Assembly (NCBI GenBank): GCA_031763025.1
Contig: JASSKH010000006.1
Coordinates: 5,143,691 to 5,207,690 of the forward strand
Reading direction: 5' to 3'
DNA length: 64,000 nt
From: Macrocystis pyrifera
Lineage: Eukaryota > Sar > Phaeophyceae > Laminariales > Laminariaceae
The notes beneath the pieces were generated by a model, which did no database searches, was not told the origin of the DNA, and worked only from the letters and a program-made list of their open reading frames with translations. Made by a program: the position numbers and the translations under genes. How positions within the stretch are numbered: the first letter of the stretch is position 1; each line of letters opens with the position of its first letter. Below, piece after piece: positions 11,401 through 20,973 of this stretch.

Positions 11401-14400
11401 TCGTCGCAGCAGCGGGGCCCACAAGGTCGGCAGCGTTGGCCTCAGCCCGGGCGTCGGCGTCGGCCACGAATTTTCCAAGAAGCGTTCGGACCTGGCGGCC
11501 GCCAGCAGCGGCTACGCCGGCGGCGGGCGGAGCGGTGTCTTGGGTGCCGCGGGGAAGACCACGCGCGGGGGAGGAGGAGTGGAGCGTGCGCTTGGTGCGG
11601 CGGTCCCCGGACACGGCAGCGCGGGGGGGGGGTTCACGCCTGGTGATTCTCCGTCCTCGGTGGCGTCATCGATGGCATCGGGTCTGCAGCCTAGCTTGGC
11701 TGGAAGCGCGGCGACCACGACGGGTTTCGACTCCGTCTGCGCTAGCCCGAACGGGTCGACCGTGAGCTCGAGCACGAAGCATAGGGGGGAAGGACGGGGA
11801 ACGAAACTTATGAAGGGGCTGGGAAAGCTGGCAGGAGGCACGGCGGGCGGCGGGGGCGGCGGTGGAAGCGGTGGGGGCGGTGGTAGCGGCGGTAGCGGCG
11901 GCAGCGTTGGCGGTGCAACAGGCGGCAGCAGTACCGGCGGTGTCGGCAGTGTCGGCGGTGTCGGTGGCGGCGGCATGATGGTCGGTGCCAACAACAACAG
12001 CAGCCCCAGGGGCTCGATCCGATCACGAGCTCGTGCCGCCTTCGGCCGGAACCGCCCGGACGGCGGCTTCGACGACAACGGACGAGATACCGGTGGCGGC
12101 GGCGGCAGCGGTGGGAGGGGACCCCATCGCGCCGGAGCCGCTGCACCTATCCCTGTGCGCGTCGACCGACGACACGGACGTAGCAACAGCGTGCCGAAAG
12201 ACTCTGGGGCACCGATAAACTCGGCAGTGGTGGCTTTCGCCGAATCTTCCGGGCGGAATTCGGACGGAGCTAGCCGCCGAAGCCCCGCCTACGATGGAAG
12301 CAAGGGCGGTGAAGGCGGGCCGGGCAGAGGCCGCCCGAAAAAAGCGCTTCACGCGGCGAGCCCGAGCGCCGAGCGCAGCCACCGGAAAGAAGCACGTCTG
12401 TTCCGCCGCAATTGCCGAGCCCCGCGCGGTCCACGGTGTCCCTTCCCAGCAGCCGGACGTGGGAGCCATCCTTGACGCTGGGCGGGTCGCGAAAATCGGT
12501 CGGGTCTTCTTCACGGATGACCTCCGTCGCTCCGACGTCAGAGAGCCCGTCGGCCGTGTTCCTCGCACCGCCGGACTTTGGCTGGGGCGACGGCGGCAAG
12601 AAGAACGAGCACCCGCGATCGCGTCGGGTGTCCAGCGCTGGCAGGGAGAAGGCGATAGCCACTGCCGCCGCCGCTGCTGCTACTGCCGCCGCTGCTGATG
12701 GTGATGGCGATGCTGCTCTTAGCAGCGACGGTGGCGGTGACGGCAGAAGCGCTAGTGTCAACGGTGGCGTCGAGGCTACGGGAATAAAGACACTTTCGGC
12801 GGTGCCGCAAGACCCACGCGCGGCGGGCCCGACGCGGTCTTCCAGGCGGCGCCCGCCAACGGGCGCTGGGGACAGGGGAGACGCCAACCTGGGTGCCGCC
12901 GCCCCCCTCCCTGTGCCTAGAAAGACGGCGACGGTAGACACTAGGTCGCCGCCCGGGAAGATGGCGGAGCCGCTGCAGCTCCCGGCTAGCTCGAGGGCCC
13001 GAATGGAGAGAGTGTCTGTGAACCGCAGTCGGGTGGCGGGCGGAGGAACGGGAGAACGCCAGAAGGCATCGGACACCGGCAGCGGGAGCGATGCGGGCGG
13101 TAGACGTGGCGGTGGCAGCGGTAGGGGGGGGCGGGAGACGAGGGGGCTTAAGCGGGGCAGCCCGCCCAGGGTGCCCGGAGAGGGCGAGCCGCTGTCCGTT
13201 CCGAAAGAGAGCGAGTCGTCGCTCGCGAAACGCCTAGAACACTTTGATGTGCCCGTGACCCCGGTCATCGACGGTGTGCAGTTTGCCAGGACCAAGCTGG
13301 CGTCGCCGTCGGCCATGTCGGCCCGCGCCGGCAGCAGGAGGACTGGCAAGCGTACGTCCACCGGATCAAGGTAAGCATCGTGGTGCCCGGCAAGGCGGTG
13401 CTGTAAACGTTTCGACGGGGGTGGGGGGCGTTGGGTGGGCGGGCGGGGAAGGAGAGCGGACGAAGTCGACCTTCTTCGGCTGACCTCGGAGTGTACGAAG
13501 CGTATACGTGAACAGTAAACTATTGTCGGTCTTCAGCGCTTTGTTTCTATGATAAGTTTCTTGTTTCTTGTTTTCATGCTGTTATAACGCTAGGTAGTTA
13601 TATTTTTTTAGCGACTTTGTTTTTGCGATAAGTTTATTGCCTTGTTTTTCTGCACTGTCAGCACATTGCGGTCCTGCCTGTCTACCCGGGATGAGGGACT
13701 GTGGGTAGCTAAGCGCCTCTGCAGCAAAACAAACGCATAAAACGCGAGATATTACTAAAACCCCTTGTACTGTTTTTCCGAGATGATTTTCTTGACGACG
13801 GGAGAGCTGCAAACGCCGAGCGATGCGTCTATGGGAATATCTCGACGACTGCAGGAATTCGTACCAAGGCAACCCTTGTCAATTGTGTGTGCCTTTCCTT
13901 CGTCAGGAAAAAGTCGGCTCGGAAGTCCATCCCAGGGTGTGTTTCTTGCGTGTTATACGATGTTGCTTTGCGTGCGTTGCAAAAACTGATCCGGTGCGCC
14001 GGCCCACTCCTCCCCTGACCCGCGCGTGGGCTCACGTGTATCGTGGCCCTTTGCCCTGACCCTCCCTTGCAGAGATAATCGAGGATTTTGCATGCAATGT
14101 ATGGAAAAAACGTAAGGAGCGCTCAAATGTTTGAGGTGTCTCTATCAGGAGTAGTATCGGTGCCGGGTCTCGAATGCGATGCATGGTCATTGGTCGAATG
14201 ACTATAAAGCAAGCAGCAGATACGTACGCCCCCTTCCCCAACCCTCCCGTGCAGCAAAATATGCCTGGTCGGTGAAAACTGGGCGTGCGCCGTCCCGGTA
14301 TTGAAGAGATGCGAGGCCGTGTCACTATGGCCATGCATGACATGAGTACACCCCCCGCCCCCCCTGCCCTTGTTGTCCCTTGCCTGTCCCCCCCCGCCCT

Positions 14401-14928
14401 TCTGTTGTGGGCCCAGACGAAGCCACAGCGGCGGGCGACCGGCACGCGGTGCAGCCTCCAAGGCGGATTCGGATTCCGCGGAAGAAAAGCGGCGCAACAG
14501 CGACGGGCTTCTGAGAGCCCGTAGCGGTTCCGAAGATGACCCTTCGAGACTTTCGCCCGTGCGGAAGCTCTCCCAGGAAGTTGCGGTGATGTGGGGCTTC
14601 CTGGAAGACGGCAAGGCCACGGACAGAATCGGGTGGCACAAGCGACCCGGCAACTCGAGCGGCGGGGAATTCGACCAGATCGGGGCGAACGCTCTAGCGT
14701 TCAGGCAGGCCCGCGAGCAGGAGTTGCTGCTACAGAAGACCCGGGGGGGGGGTGCCGCTGCGCGGGAGAAGGAGGGGGGCCGTATGTTGCCGACGAGGCG
14801 GCAGAAGCAGCAGCAGAAGAAGCAGCAACAGCAGCAGCAGGAGAAGGATGAGGAGGAGGAGAAGCAGCAGCAGCAGCAGCAGCAGAAACAGCAAGAGCTG
14901 GAGGAGCAGCGGACACAGCAGCAGCAGC

Positions 14929-15018
<90 letters not shown>

Positions 15019-15094
15019 ACAGCAGCAGCAACAGCAGATACTGCAGGAGCAGCAGCAGCAACAAGCAGAGATACTGCAGGAGCAGCAGAACACA

Positions 15095-15131
<37 letters not shown>

Positions 15132-18042
15132 CAGAAACAGCGCAATCAACAGCAGCAGCCGCAGCAGCCGGCGGCAGCGGCGGCGGCGAGCGGCGAAGAG
15201 AAACAAGAGCTCCCTCTATCCGCGGCGATGGCAAGGAGGAGCAAGCTAGTGTCCCACCAGCGAGAAACACCGACGGTGGAAGAACCGGCGACGACGGAGG
15301 CCGGGGCTTCTTCTCATTCTTCAGCACGGCCGAGGAAAGACGAAAGGCCGAGCCGAGCGGCTACCTCGGCAGAGCCCGCTAACTCGGATCCGCCCGCCAT
15401 CTACTCCCCCGTACCGCATGTGCACACCGCCCCGTCGGGGCCTCGCATGATATCGTCCCGAACTGGAGGGCCATCCTCGCCGCCCCTGTGCGCTTCCCCT
15501 TTCTTCTCATCCGCGGTTACCGGTGCCGGATCGAAACGGAGAAGCAATGGCGGCGGCGCATGGTCAGGAAGCGGTGGGTTTTCGAGGAACGGCGTCGATT
15601 CATCGCCGCCACCGCCGCCGGCACCGCACGCGTGGGACGCGGCATCCCGCGGCGTCGTAGACGACACTCCTCCGATGTGGAAACCCGGTCGATCGATTAT
15701 GGGCGGCAACGCCTCGCCCAGGCACCGCCCCAGTGGCAAAGAGGGGCCGCCGCCTCCGTACAACACCCCGCCCGCGTCGCCACCGTTCGCGGGGGCTTCG
15801 TCCAACTCTGCAACTACCACCGACTCCTCGGGCGAGCGGCCCTCGCACAGGACCGCCCGAAGCAATACACCTCCTTCAGCGAACGGGTTGCCTGCGCCCA
15901 ATAGCGGCCGCGCGCACGACCAGCGCCGCAACGGAGGCCATGGCGCCGCAAAGGGGAGAAAAACTAGCAGAAGCCCCGAGGTAGAGCGGGACGGTGTCGG
16001 CAGCGGAGGCAGCAGCGGCGGACGCAGCGGCGGCAGGGGCGGCAGGGGCGGCCGCAGTGGTGGCCGCGGCCGCCACGGTATCGGTATCGGCGAGGCGGAA
16101 GCGGCGGCGGAAGCGTCGGCCGCGGCAGCGGCGGCGATCGAAGCGGCGGCACAGCCGGTTCTCGCGCGAAGCGGCCCGCGCTTGACGGTGGAGCCCCCAC
16201 CGGACCTGGTGGCCCCCTACGCGCTGCATCATTCGCAGCAGCATCAACATCAGCTCCAGCTCGTCAGACAATCCCACAAGACGCCGATGTCGCTGCCGCC
16301 GGCCGACGACACCGGGGACAGTCCGGAGCCAGACCATGTCGGCGGCGGCGGGGGGGGCGGCGGGGGTGTAACCGACCGCACGAACAGTAAGCGAACCACC
16401 GTAAAAGCGGTGGCACCGTTGTCTGCAGATCAGTTGTCTGCAGATCAGTTGACCGCGGCACCTCACCCGCCGAGCCAGCCCGAGGAAGGTAAAGAAGCCG
16501 TAGGTGATTGTGGTGGTGTTGATCAGTCTCTGCAGTGCGTTCCCAGAGCTAGCTCCGGTGCCGGGCACACGCCCCGAAGGCTCCGCAGCATGCGGAGCCT
16601 CTGGAGCGGCTCCGACCTGACCAACGACAGCGAGGATGATGAGGACGAGCTGACGGAGTCGGACTTTTTGGCCGAGGGGTACGATTGCACGTCCGACCGA
16701 TCCCCCATTGTTGCGCCAGTCTGTCCTGTGAAGGCTCCTCGGAAAGACTCGAACGGGTGCCGGCCGTCGCCGACCGCTAAGGAGGTGGCGGCGGCGGCCA
16801 CGGCGGCCGCAGCGATGGCATCGGCGGCGGCGTCGTCGTTGTCGTTGGTGAAAGGTCGGGAGCGGTTAGGAAACGGCGACTTCGTCTCCGTTTCCGTCGC
16901 CGCCAGCCTTGCTGGGAGGCTGCGGGGGGCACAGACTTCTTCGTCGGCTGCGAGGTCAGTAGCGGGGACAGTCGGAGATGGCAGCGGTGGAGGTGGCGGT
17001 GGTGGCATGGAGAAGAGGAAGGCGTTGGTAACGCGGACGGAGATTGTTCGCGTGAGCGCGGCAACGCTGGCGGCGGCGGTAGCGGCGACAACGACAGCAG
17101 CGTCGCCCACCCCCTCGCCCTTCCCCGCCCCTGCGCAACGACCACGGGCGGGGAAGGAAAAGGAAAACGAAGGGATGGCCGCATCATTGCCGCCTATGGC
17201 GGTTGGAGAAGGGTTTCGCAAGCCTACAGCGGATTCTCTCTTGGGGGGAGCAGGAGGAGGCCGGAGTGCACCGGTAGTGGGGAATTATTCTCACGGAAGC
17301 AGTAACAGCGCGGCGAGAAACGAAGCAGGAAGGGGTGGAAACCACCCCGCCGTATCTACTGCTGCTGCTGCTGCTTCTGCTTCTTCTTCTTCTTCTGCCG
17401 CTACCGCCGCCGCCGTTATCGCGGCAGCTGCTGCCGCTGTCGCTGCTACCGTCGCCGCCACTGCCAATGGCTCTGCCACGGCGGCTTCCGCGGTCCCAGC
17501 CGCCGGGTCACCTTCGGAAGGGTCACCGCCCGCAGGAGATAATAAATGCGTCAACGGGGTAGTCGTGTTGGCAAAAAACGCTGCCGCCAGCCAAGATGGC
17601 AAAACCGGCGCCGCCGCCGGCGATGGCGGCGAAGGCGATGACATCGCCCCCACTGTGGAATTACACTCGGCGGCGCCCAGCTCGGCATCGTCAGGCGTCT
17701 TCGTCGCGCAGGGGGCCGCTCGAGGAAGAGTCGCGGCGATGGCGGCGAGCTTCACGGCGGGGGCGGGGAAGGGGGCGCACGTTAACGCGGAGGAAAACGA
17801 GGCGGCAGGGGGAGGGGGGGGGGCGCGGCGGCTTGCGCCTAAGGGCGGTGGCGTTGCAGAAAACGGCATGGTTATCGGGGGGGGGGGGGGGGGGGGGTGG
17901 GATTGGCGGCGTCCCCGGCGGAAGCGTCAGCTGCAACGCTAACAGTCGGGAGGCGGCGAGAGCGAAGGGGTCCATCGAGGGCTTGAAATTCGGGAATGTG
18001 CGACAGAAAGCGCGGGCGTGGGGAAAGGCTCTGAGAAGCTAG
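1619..18042 (+). CDS. gene 1 model: globin domain fused to a very long low-complexity tail (5 exons)
   Basis: Spliced model joining 1619-1786, 8484-8586, 9305-9390, 11000-13370 and 14417 to the end. Every junction has GT and AG, and the codon phases (0, 1, 0, 2) match. Residues 1 to about 145 form a globin: Pro37 at C2, Phe43 at CD1, Gln50 at the E7 position, His81 at F8 inside LADRHVDYG, then a G helix (HYEAGGDALQHAL) and an H helix (AWKDLYSFVILVV). Tyr29 falls at B10. These residues are the haem-binding set of the family, so haem and O2/NO chemistry is expected (family knowledge). The rest, about 1,900 residues, is Gly/Ser/Ala/Gln-rich, basic in places, with no domain I recognise. No FAD/NAD reductase domain follows, so this is not a flavohaemoglobin. 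The A6 run at 12338 and the G21 run at 17877 break the frame. The alternative stop is 17942. Confidence 0.65.
2121..2153. repeat. (GTAGT)n microsatellite
   Basis: About six tandem GTGTA/GTAGT pentamers. Confidence 0.85.
2324..2352. repeat. 9-bp tandem repeat (GCATGTTGT)
   Basis: Three perfect tandem GCATGTTGT units. Confidence 0.8.
3299..3404 (+). mobile_element. 105-bp TA-flanked MITE, copy 1
   Basis: Terminal inverted repeats GGGGGTCCATAGTTAA and TTAACTATGGACCCCC enclose the family core TTGTTAGTAAAAAT and ATATATAGGTTTTT. It is non-coding. The outermost left TTAC has changed to ACCG. Confidence 0.85.
3599..3706 (-). mobile_element. 105-bp TA-flanked MITE, copy 2
   Basis: Same family in reverse orientation (core TTTTTACTAACAATATTTGG). 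The left end TATTACGGGGGTCCGTAG is intact; the right end is GGTCCCCCGAAATA. Confidence 0.85.
4101..4354 (+). mobile_element. 240-bp inverted-repeat element, copy a
   Basis: Left end GCACAGGGGGAGGT then GATCGTTTTTTCAGCGCTC; right end CGCGCGAAAA then CGATCG then CCTGTGGGAACTC. The ends are imperfect inverted repeats. The interior shares the ACCGAACAAATACCGAAC and CGTTTTCGGATATA words with the copy at 19739. Non-coding. Confidence 0.65.
4460..4540 (+). mobile_element. 105-bp MITE, copy 3 (3' end lost)
   Basis: Left terminus ATTACGGGGGACCGTAGTAA and core are present. The right inverted repeat is missing. An extra CCTGGTA sits inside the ATATATAGG core, as in the copy near 41567. Confidence 0.75.
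4741..4767. repeat. C27 homopolymer preceded by GAGTACTAT
   Basis: Twenty-seven C in a row directly after GAGTACTAT. This resembles the GAGTAC-C(n) tail of the retroelement family seen elsewhere, but the 75 bp upstream are only weakly similar. Confidence 0.7.
4921..4984. repeat. short fold-back repeat (CTGCAGTCCCG family), degenerate
   Basis: CCTGTCTTGGGGACAGACTG, then TTTTGACTGCTTTG, then AACGGGACTGCAG. The left arm is eroded. Confidence 0.5.
5062..5500. repeat. GTA/AGT/AGC triplet field
   Basis: About 440 bp dominated by AGT/GTA triplets with AGC and GGA variants. It generates long poly-Ser or poly-Leu ORFs on both strands that are not genes. Confidence 0.9.
6039..6089. repeat. inverted repeat of telomere-like words
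   Basis: GTGACCCTGACCCTGACC faces GGTCAAGGTTAGGGTCAG across a 15-base loop, with two mismatches. Confidence 0.55.
6470..6625. repeat. GGGTGGGTG-rich low-complexity patch
   Basis: G-rich, T-interrupted tract. The minus-strand Pro/Thr/His ORF over it is a composition artefact. Confidence 0.8.
8345..8482 (+). repeat. CCCCTGTCCC-type tandem tract forming the exon 2 acceptor
   Basis: Repeats of CCCCTGTCCC, CCCCGTCCCC and CCCCTATCCC run right up to the CTATAG acceptor of exon 2. They provide an unusually long pyrimidine tract. Confidence 0.8.
8484..8586 (+). CDS. gene 1 exon 2: globin E helix to F helix, proximal histidine
   Basis: Phase 0 start after CTATAG. It encodes MVSWMCNLEASGD, then LIGRLEALADRHVDYGCRPL and the start of the HY pair. 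His at residue 81 of the model is the F8 haem ligand, in the typical LA-x-RH-x-x-YG setting. The donor is CACT|GTGAGT, phase 1. Confidence 0.88.
8587..9304 (+). other. gene 1 intron 2
   Basis: Starts GTGAGT and ends TCTGGCAG. It contains a TACCAGGTACCTGG word near 9055. No other coding or repeat element was recognised. Confidence 0.75.
9305..9390 (+). CDS. gene 1 exon 3: globin G helix
   Basis: Begins with AC, completing a Tyr codon. It then encodes EAGGDALQHALRATTQD and QDVAETKVVMG, matching the globin G helix (HYEAVGDAL-like). It ends GGG|GTGAGA, phase 0. Confidence 0.85.
9391..10999 (+). other. gene 1 intron 3
   Basis: GTGAGA to CCGTAG. It contains an internally duplicated CTGCAGTCCCG fold-back (about 10207-10350). 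The C-rich stretch 10931-10990 precedes the acceptor. No further exon seen. Confidence 0.7.
10207..10350. repeat. fold-back repeat (CTGCAGTCCCG family) with internal duplication
   Basis: GCAGTCCCGTGTTGGGGACA on the left and AAAACGGGACTGCAGT on the right. The GGGACA-TACTTAT-ATTTGAGTG interior is present twice. Confidence 0.65.
11000..13370 (+). CDS. gene 1 exon 4: globin H helix, then Gly/Ser/Arg-rich tail
   Basis: After the CCGTAG acceptor the exon reads AWKDLYSFVILVVIPRTVLR, the globin H helix, and then an extended low-complexity region. This has a poly-Gly/Ser stretch (about 11846-11975), RG-rich segments and an Ala run (about 12660-12715). The frame used by the first part stops at 12475. 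The frame that reaches the perfect AAG|GTAAGC donor at 13371 opens at 12313. The switch is best placed at the A6 run 12338-12343, where one extra A would join the two frames. The end, RLEHFDVPVTPVIDGVQFAR, is not low-complexity and may be a conserved motif. Confidence 0.75.
12338..12343 (+). other. apparent one-base frame break at A6 in exon 4
   Basis: Upstream reads PGRGRPKK in one frame. Downstream the natural Ser/Pro-rich continuation (SASRGEPERRAQPPERS) is in the next frame. A seventh A would restore one continuous ORF. Confidence 0.6.
14100..14245 (+). mobile_element. poly(C)-tailed retroelement 3' end, variant A
   Basis: Contains AGGTGTCTCTATCAGGAGTA, then GATGCATGGTCATTGGTC, then ACGTACGCCCCC. 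It matches the reverse complements of 26944-27090 and 43636-43795. Confidence 0.75.
14258..14370 (+). mobile_element. poly(C)-tailed retroelement 3' end, variant B
   Basis: TGCCTGGTCGGTGAAAAC, then GCCGTCCCGG, then TATGGCCATGCATGACATGA followed by GTACACCCCCC. Same family as the copies at 20868, 39880, 44172, 44515 and 57612. Confidence 0.8.
14417..17942 (+). CDS. gene 1 exon 5: 1,170-residue low-complexity C-terminal region
   Basis: Joins exon 4 in phase (AG|A, Arg). The first 130 residues include LSPVRKLSQEVAVMWGFLED and RIGWHKRPGN, which look ordered. Then comes a Gln/Glu/Ser tract (14808-15165, CAG/AGC repeats), followed by Pro/Ser-, Gly/Arg- and Ala-rich stretches. An acidic motif SDLTNDSEDDEDELTESDF lies near 16610-16670, with SADQL duplicated at 16420-16450. 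The annotated frame stops at 17942, just past a G21 run. Shifting by one at that run gives a different tail ending at 18042. No domain is recognised; disorder is inferred from composition. Confidence 0.75.
14808..15165 (+). repeat. CAG/AGC repeat coding for Gln/Ser tract
   Basis: Long CAG array with CAA and GAG interruptions. A CAGAGCAGC interruption near 14930 changes the reading from Gln to Ser. A 33-bp unit containing ATACTGCAGGAGCAGCAG occurs twice (15038 and 15071). Confidence 0.9.
17877..17897 (+). repeat. G21 homopolymer deciding the gene 1 C-terminus
   Basis: Twenty-one G inside the ORF. Read as assembled, the ORF ends 45 bases later in RRPRRKRQLQR. One slipped base instead gives a tail ending GLKFGNVRQKARAWGKALRS at 18042. 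Confidence 0.7.
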
Positions 18043-18663
18043 GGAGAAGAGCGCCGTGCTGCGGGGGGACGGGAAGGGAGGGGGGGGGGGGTGAGGTGGG
18101 GTGGCGGTGGGGAAAGGAAGAATGCGGATTTTGTCGCGACGCATCCTACCTTTTGTGGCGGTGGAAGACGTTTCTTCGTTTTCCGTGTGAAAACGTGTCT
18201 TTAGGTATGGTTGGGGTGTGCTGCTCTGTGCTATTGCCGAGCAGACAATGTGGCCTCGCGGACGGGAAGTAGTTTTTGCGTCAAATCATAGAGTGGTGGC
18301 AGAATGGGTTTTACGTGTGCCGGCGTGTTTCCAGAGGACGTGTACCGGATTGTACATTTTTTTTCTTTTTTTTTTTTTGCTTGAACAGCGTGTATCCGGA
18401 TCGGCGGCGGTCTCTGGAAGGTGGCCCCGGCACCGCTCTGCGAGCCTGGTCGGTCACGGAGGCGCGCGCGTCCGGATGCACGAGCAGCTGTGATTGCATC
18501 TCGCGTGATCTGTCTTGACTTTTCACACAGCGTGTGCGGATTTAATTTACGTTTTAGGTGCGCTTGTTTCTTCCGTCTTTTAGCACTACACGGTTTTTGG
18601 TGAAGGGGGTGGGCTTCCCGCTGGTCTGTTTCGTCGAGGGTCTATATAGTCGCCACCGGAAAG

Positions 18664-18664
<1 letters not shown>

Positions 18665-18697
<33 letters not shown>
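18665..18697. repeat. G33 homopolymer
   Basis: Uninterrupted G run after AAGC. Confidence 0.9.
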
Positions 18698-18698
<1 letters not shown>

Positions 18699-19738
18699 AC
18701 CCGAATCCACGAATCCGCTTTTTTTTTCGTGGGGGGCTAGGGTCGACGGCAAGGATGACACGATTGCGGTGTCCCTGGCGCGTGCAATACCACATTTTAT
18801 GGTCTTTTTTACAAGTGGATCGAGAGGTTATTTTTTTAGATAAATGTGCTGACACCGGTACGTAGCTAGTAAAGAGCAGCACTTGGTTTCTGTTTTGATG
18901 TTTTAAAAGTTTTTTCTGGTACTTGCGTACCAGGCAAAGGGCAGGTCTACCGCTAGACCTGATTACCCCTGCCCTCCCCGCGACTAAAAACTATGTTGGT
19001 GTCAAGCGTCATGTTCTGCCTGTTTCTGGTTTTCCGTCAGTGCTGTATTTATTCTCCCATTGGTAGCGTTGAGGAGGAGGTTTTCCGAGCGTGCCCCGCA
19101 TACGGCACGGCCTTCGCCGTGTGCCAGGAAGGACACTTGCCTCAGGTAGTAGATCTTGCCTTTTTTTAGAGGAAACGACGACATGAGACGTTCGTTATTC
19201 CGTCTGTAACGGTCTTCGATTTGAAGAAGTCTGCAAGCTTAGAGGGGCGGGGGGGGGGGGGGGGGTATGATGTTTCTGCTGCTGTCGTTGTTCGCTTTGT
19301 TGATGTTGGTTCGATTCTACTTGCGTTTTTGCTGTCTGTCGAGGAGCTCTCCCCACCGCAACCCCGCAGGGTTTTCCCCTTAAGGAGTAAATGGCGACCT
19401 CTTGTCTCCTCTGCGCGGGTCGAGCGTAATTTTAGTGCGTGGTAGTGTTGGTGGTCGAATCTCTTCCCCTGTCGTTGAATCGCTTCCCCTCCGCTCACCT
19501 GTCGATTGATTTAAGATGTCGCTTGTTGTGGTCCCTGCTTGAGAGCTCTGCTGGAGAGCAACTGCTAGGGATGTGTATGTTTTGTGACCCGGCTAAGAAC
19601 TGGCTCGGAGTTTTTTCGTTGGACAGTATTTGAATCTATGCGTTGGCCGATCACTCGTTCGAGGCGCTTGCTTGCGTTTTCCTTCGCGTTTCCTAGGGTC
19701 GAGGATTGCAGAACCGCCATCACCCCAAAGAATATTTA

Positions 19739-19978
19739 CTTGGCACAGGGGGAGATGCGGATCGTTTTATTAGCGCTCGATCTTTCCGATAACATTAAGG
19801 TTGCCAATACAGAACGAATACCGAACACAGTGGGCGTTTTCGGATATATATATATGTAATATACATATATGTGGTCGAGAGCTTCCCGAAGTCTTCGTTT
19901 TTTTAGCACCCTTACCGCTTTCGAGAAGAGAACGCGCGCCGAAAAAACGATCGATCGCACCGCCCCCTGTGCGAACTC
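19739..19978 (+). mobile_element. 240-bp inverted-repeat element, copy b
   Basis: Left end TTGGCACAGGGGGAGATGCG with TAGCGCTCGAT; right end CGATCGATCGCACC and CCCCTGTGCGAACTC. It shares AATACCGAACACA and GCGTTTTCGGATATATA with the copy at 4101. Confidence 0.65.
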
Positions 19979-20867
19979 ATCGGTCTTCATTCAGCCTTTA
20001 CGATATTGTCGGAGCGATATTTTGGAACTTGGGGCTATAGCGCTGCGTCCGTCCGAAATACGGCAAACTTGTGGCCGGAGCTCGCATAACATCCGGCAAG
20101 CAGGCATCGCAGTGTTGCGGTATCGCACGCGTTTTCAGCTGCAGGCTGCCGCCCCCGCCGCCGCCTTCGCGCGTTGGTGTTTTTTTTTTTTTTTTGTAGG
20201 CTCCCCCTTGCTTTTTTTTGGCTCATGTCGTGTACCGCACCAGTATCAACCGTGAGGGCCATAATCGAGCGCAGGGTGGTGCATTTTGACAGAGGAAGGG
20301 GCTAGGCAAGGAGGGGGGCGGGGGCGGGCGGGCGGACGGAGGGGCCACGGTGGATGGGAGGCATCGGGATCGTTTTTACTAGTGTTAGTACCAGGTAGAC
20401 GAGAGTTAATGGGAGATAAACATCAAACTTGGTGTTACGAGGAAGAAGAGGAGGAGGAACAGGAAGAGGGGACGAGGAGCGGAGGAGGGGCGCGCAGGGC
20501 ATGCAGGCAAGGGTAATGAGGGAAGATATGCCCGCCGACCAATCGGGAGGGCGGGCGGGGGCAGAGAGAGTTTTTGCTTTTGGGGAAAGTTTGGGCTGAT
20601 TGCGGGCTTTCGGTGGGTGACTGGGTTGGTGAGTGGGTGAGTGGGTGATGCAGCATAAGCTGCAGCCGCAAGAGACGTGGAGAAACTGGACTGCCTCGCT
20701 CTCTCCTTGCAGGAGGGAGTTGCTCGGTCGCTCCTTCGGCTGCGCCTTGCCGTATTGCCACCGCCGCCGCCACCGTCACCGTACTGCCGTCGACCGTGGG
20801 AGTTCTTGTCGCCGCGTTGATTTAGCTCGCTTACCGCCTCGTGTGGGCGGGGAGTGTGGGAGGGGGG

Positions 20868-20973
20868 GGTTCTCGATATCATGCATGGCCGTAGTCGTAT
20901 GACCATAGACCTTCGCATCCCTACAATGCCGGGACGCGTTTTCACCGACCAGGCAGACATTTGCTTGCCTCAA
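20868..20973 (-). mobile_element. poly(C)-tailed retroelement 3' end, variant B
   Basis: On the + strand it reads GGGGGGTTCTCGATATCATG, CATGGCCGTAGTCG, then TACAATGCCGGGACG and GTTTTCACCGACCAGG. The element is on the minus strand, with its C tail toward lower coordinates. Confidence 0.8.

Larger units (their letters stand above)
13371..14416 (+). other. gene 1 intron 4
   Basis: GTAAGC to GGCCCAG. Its 3' half consists of two + strand copies of the poly(C)-tailed retroelement 3' end (14100-14245 and 14258-14370). The C-rich tail of the second leads straight into the acceptor. Confidence 0.75.

Noticed and set aside
10898..17869. long minus-strand ORFs opposite gene 1 exons 4 and 5
   Set aside because: Mirror images of GC-rich repetitive codons; composition (Pro/Arg/Ala) follows the plus-strand repeats and none fits splice phases.
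20406..20960. 184-residue minus-strand ORF
   Set aside because: Overlaps a retroelement 3' end and G-rich low-complexity DNA; no domain.
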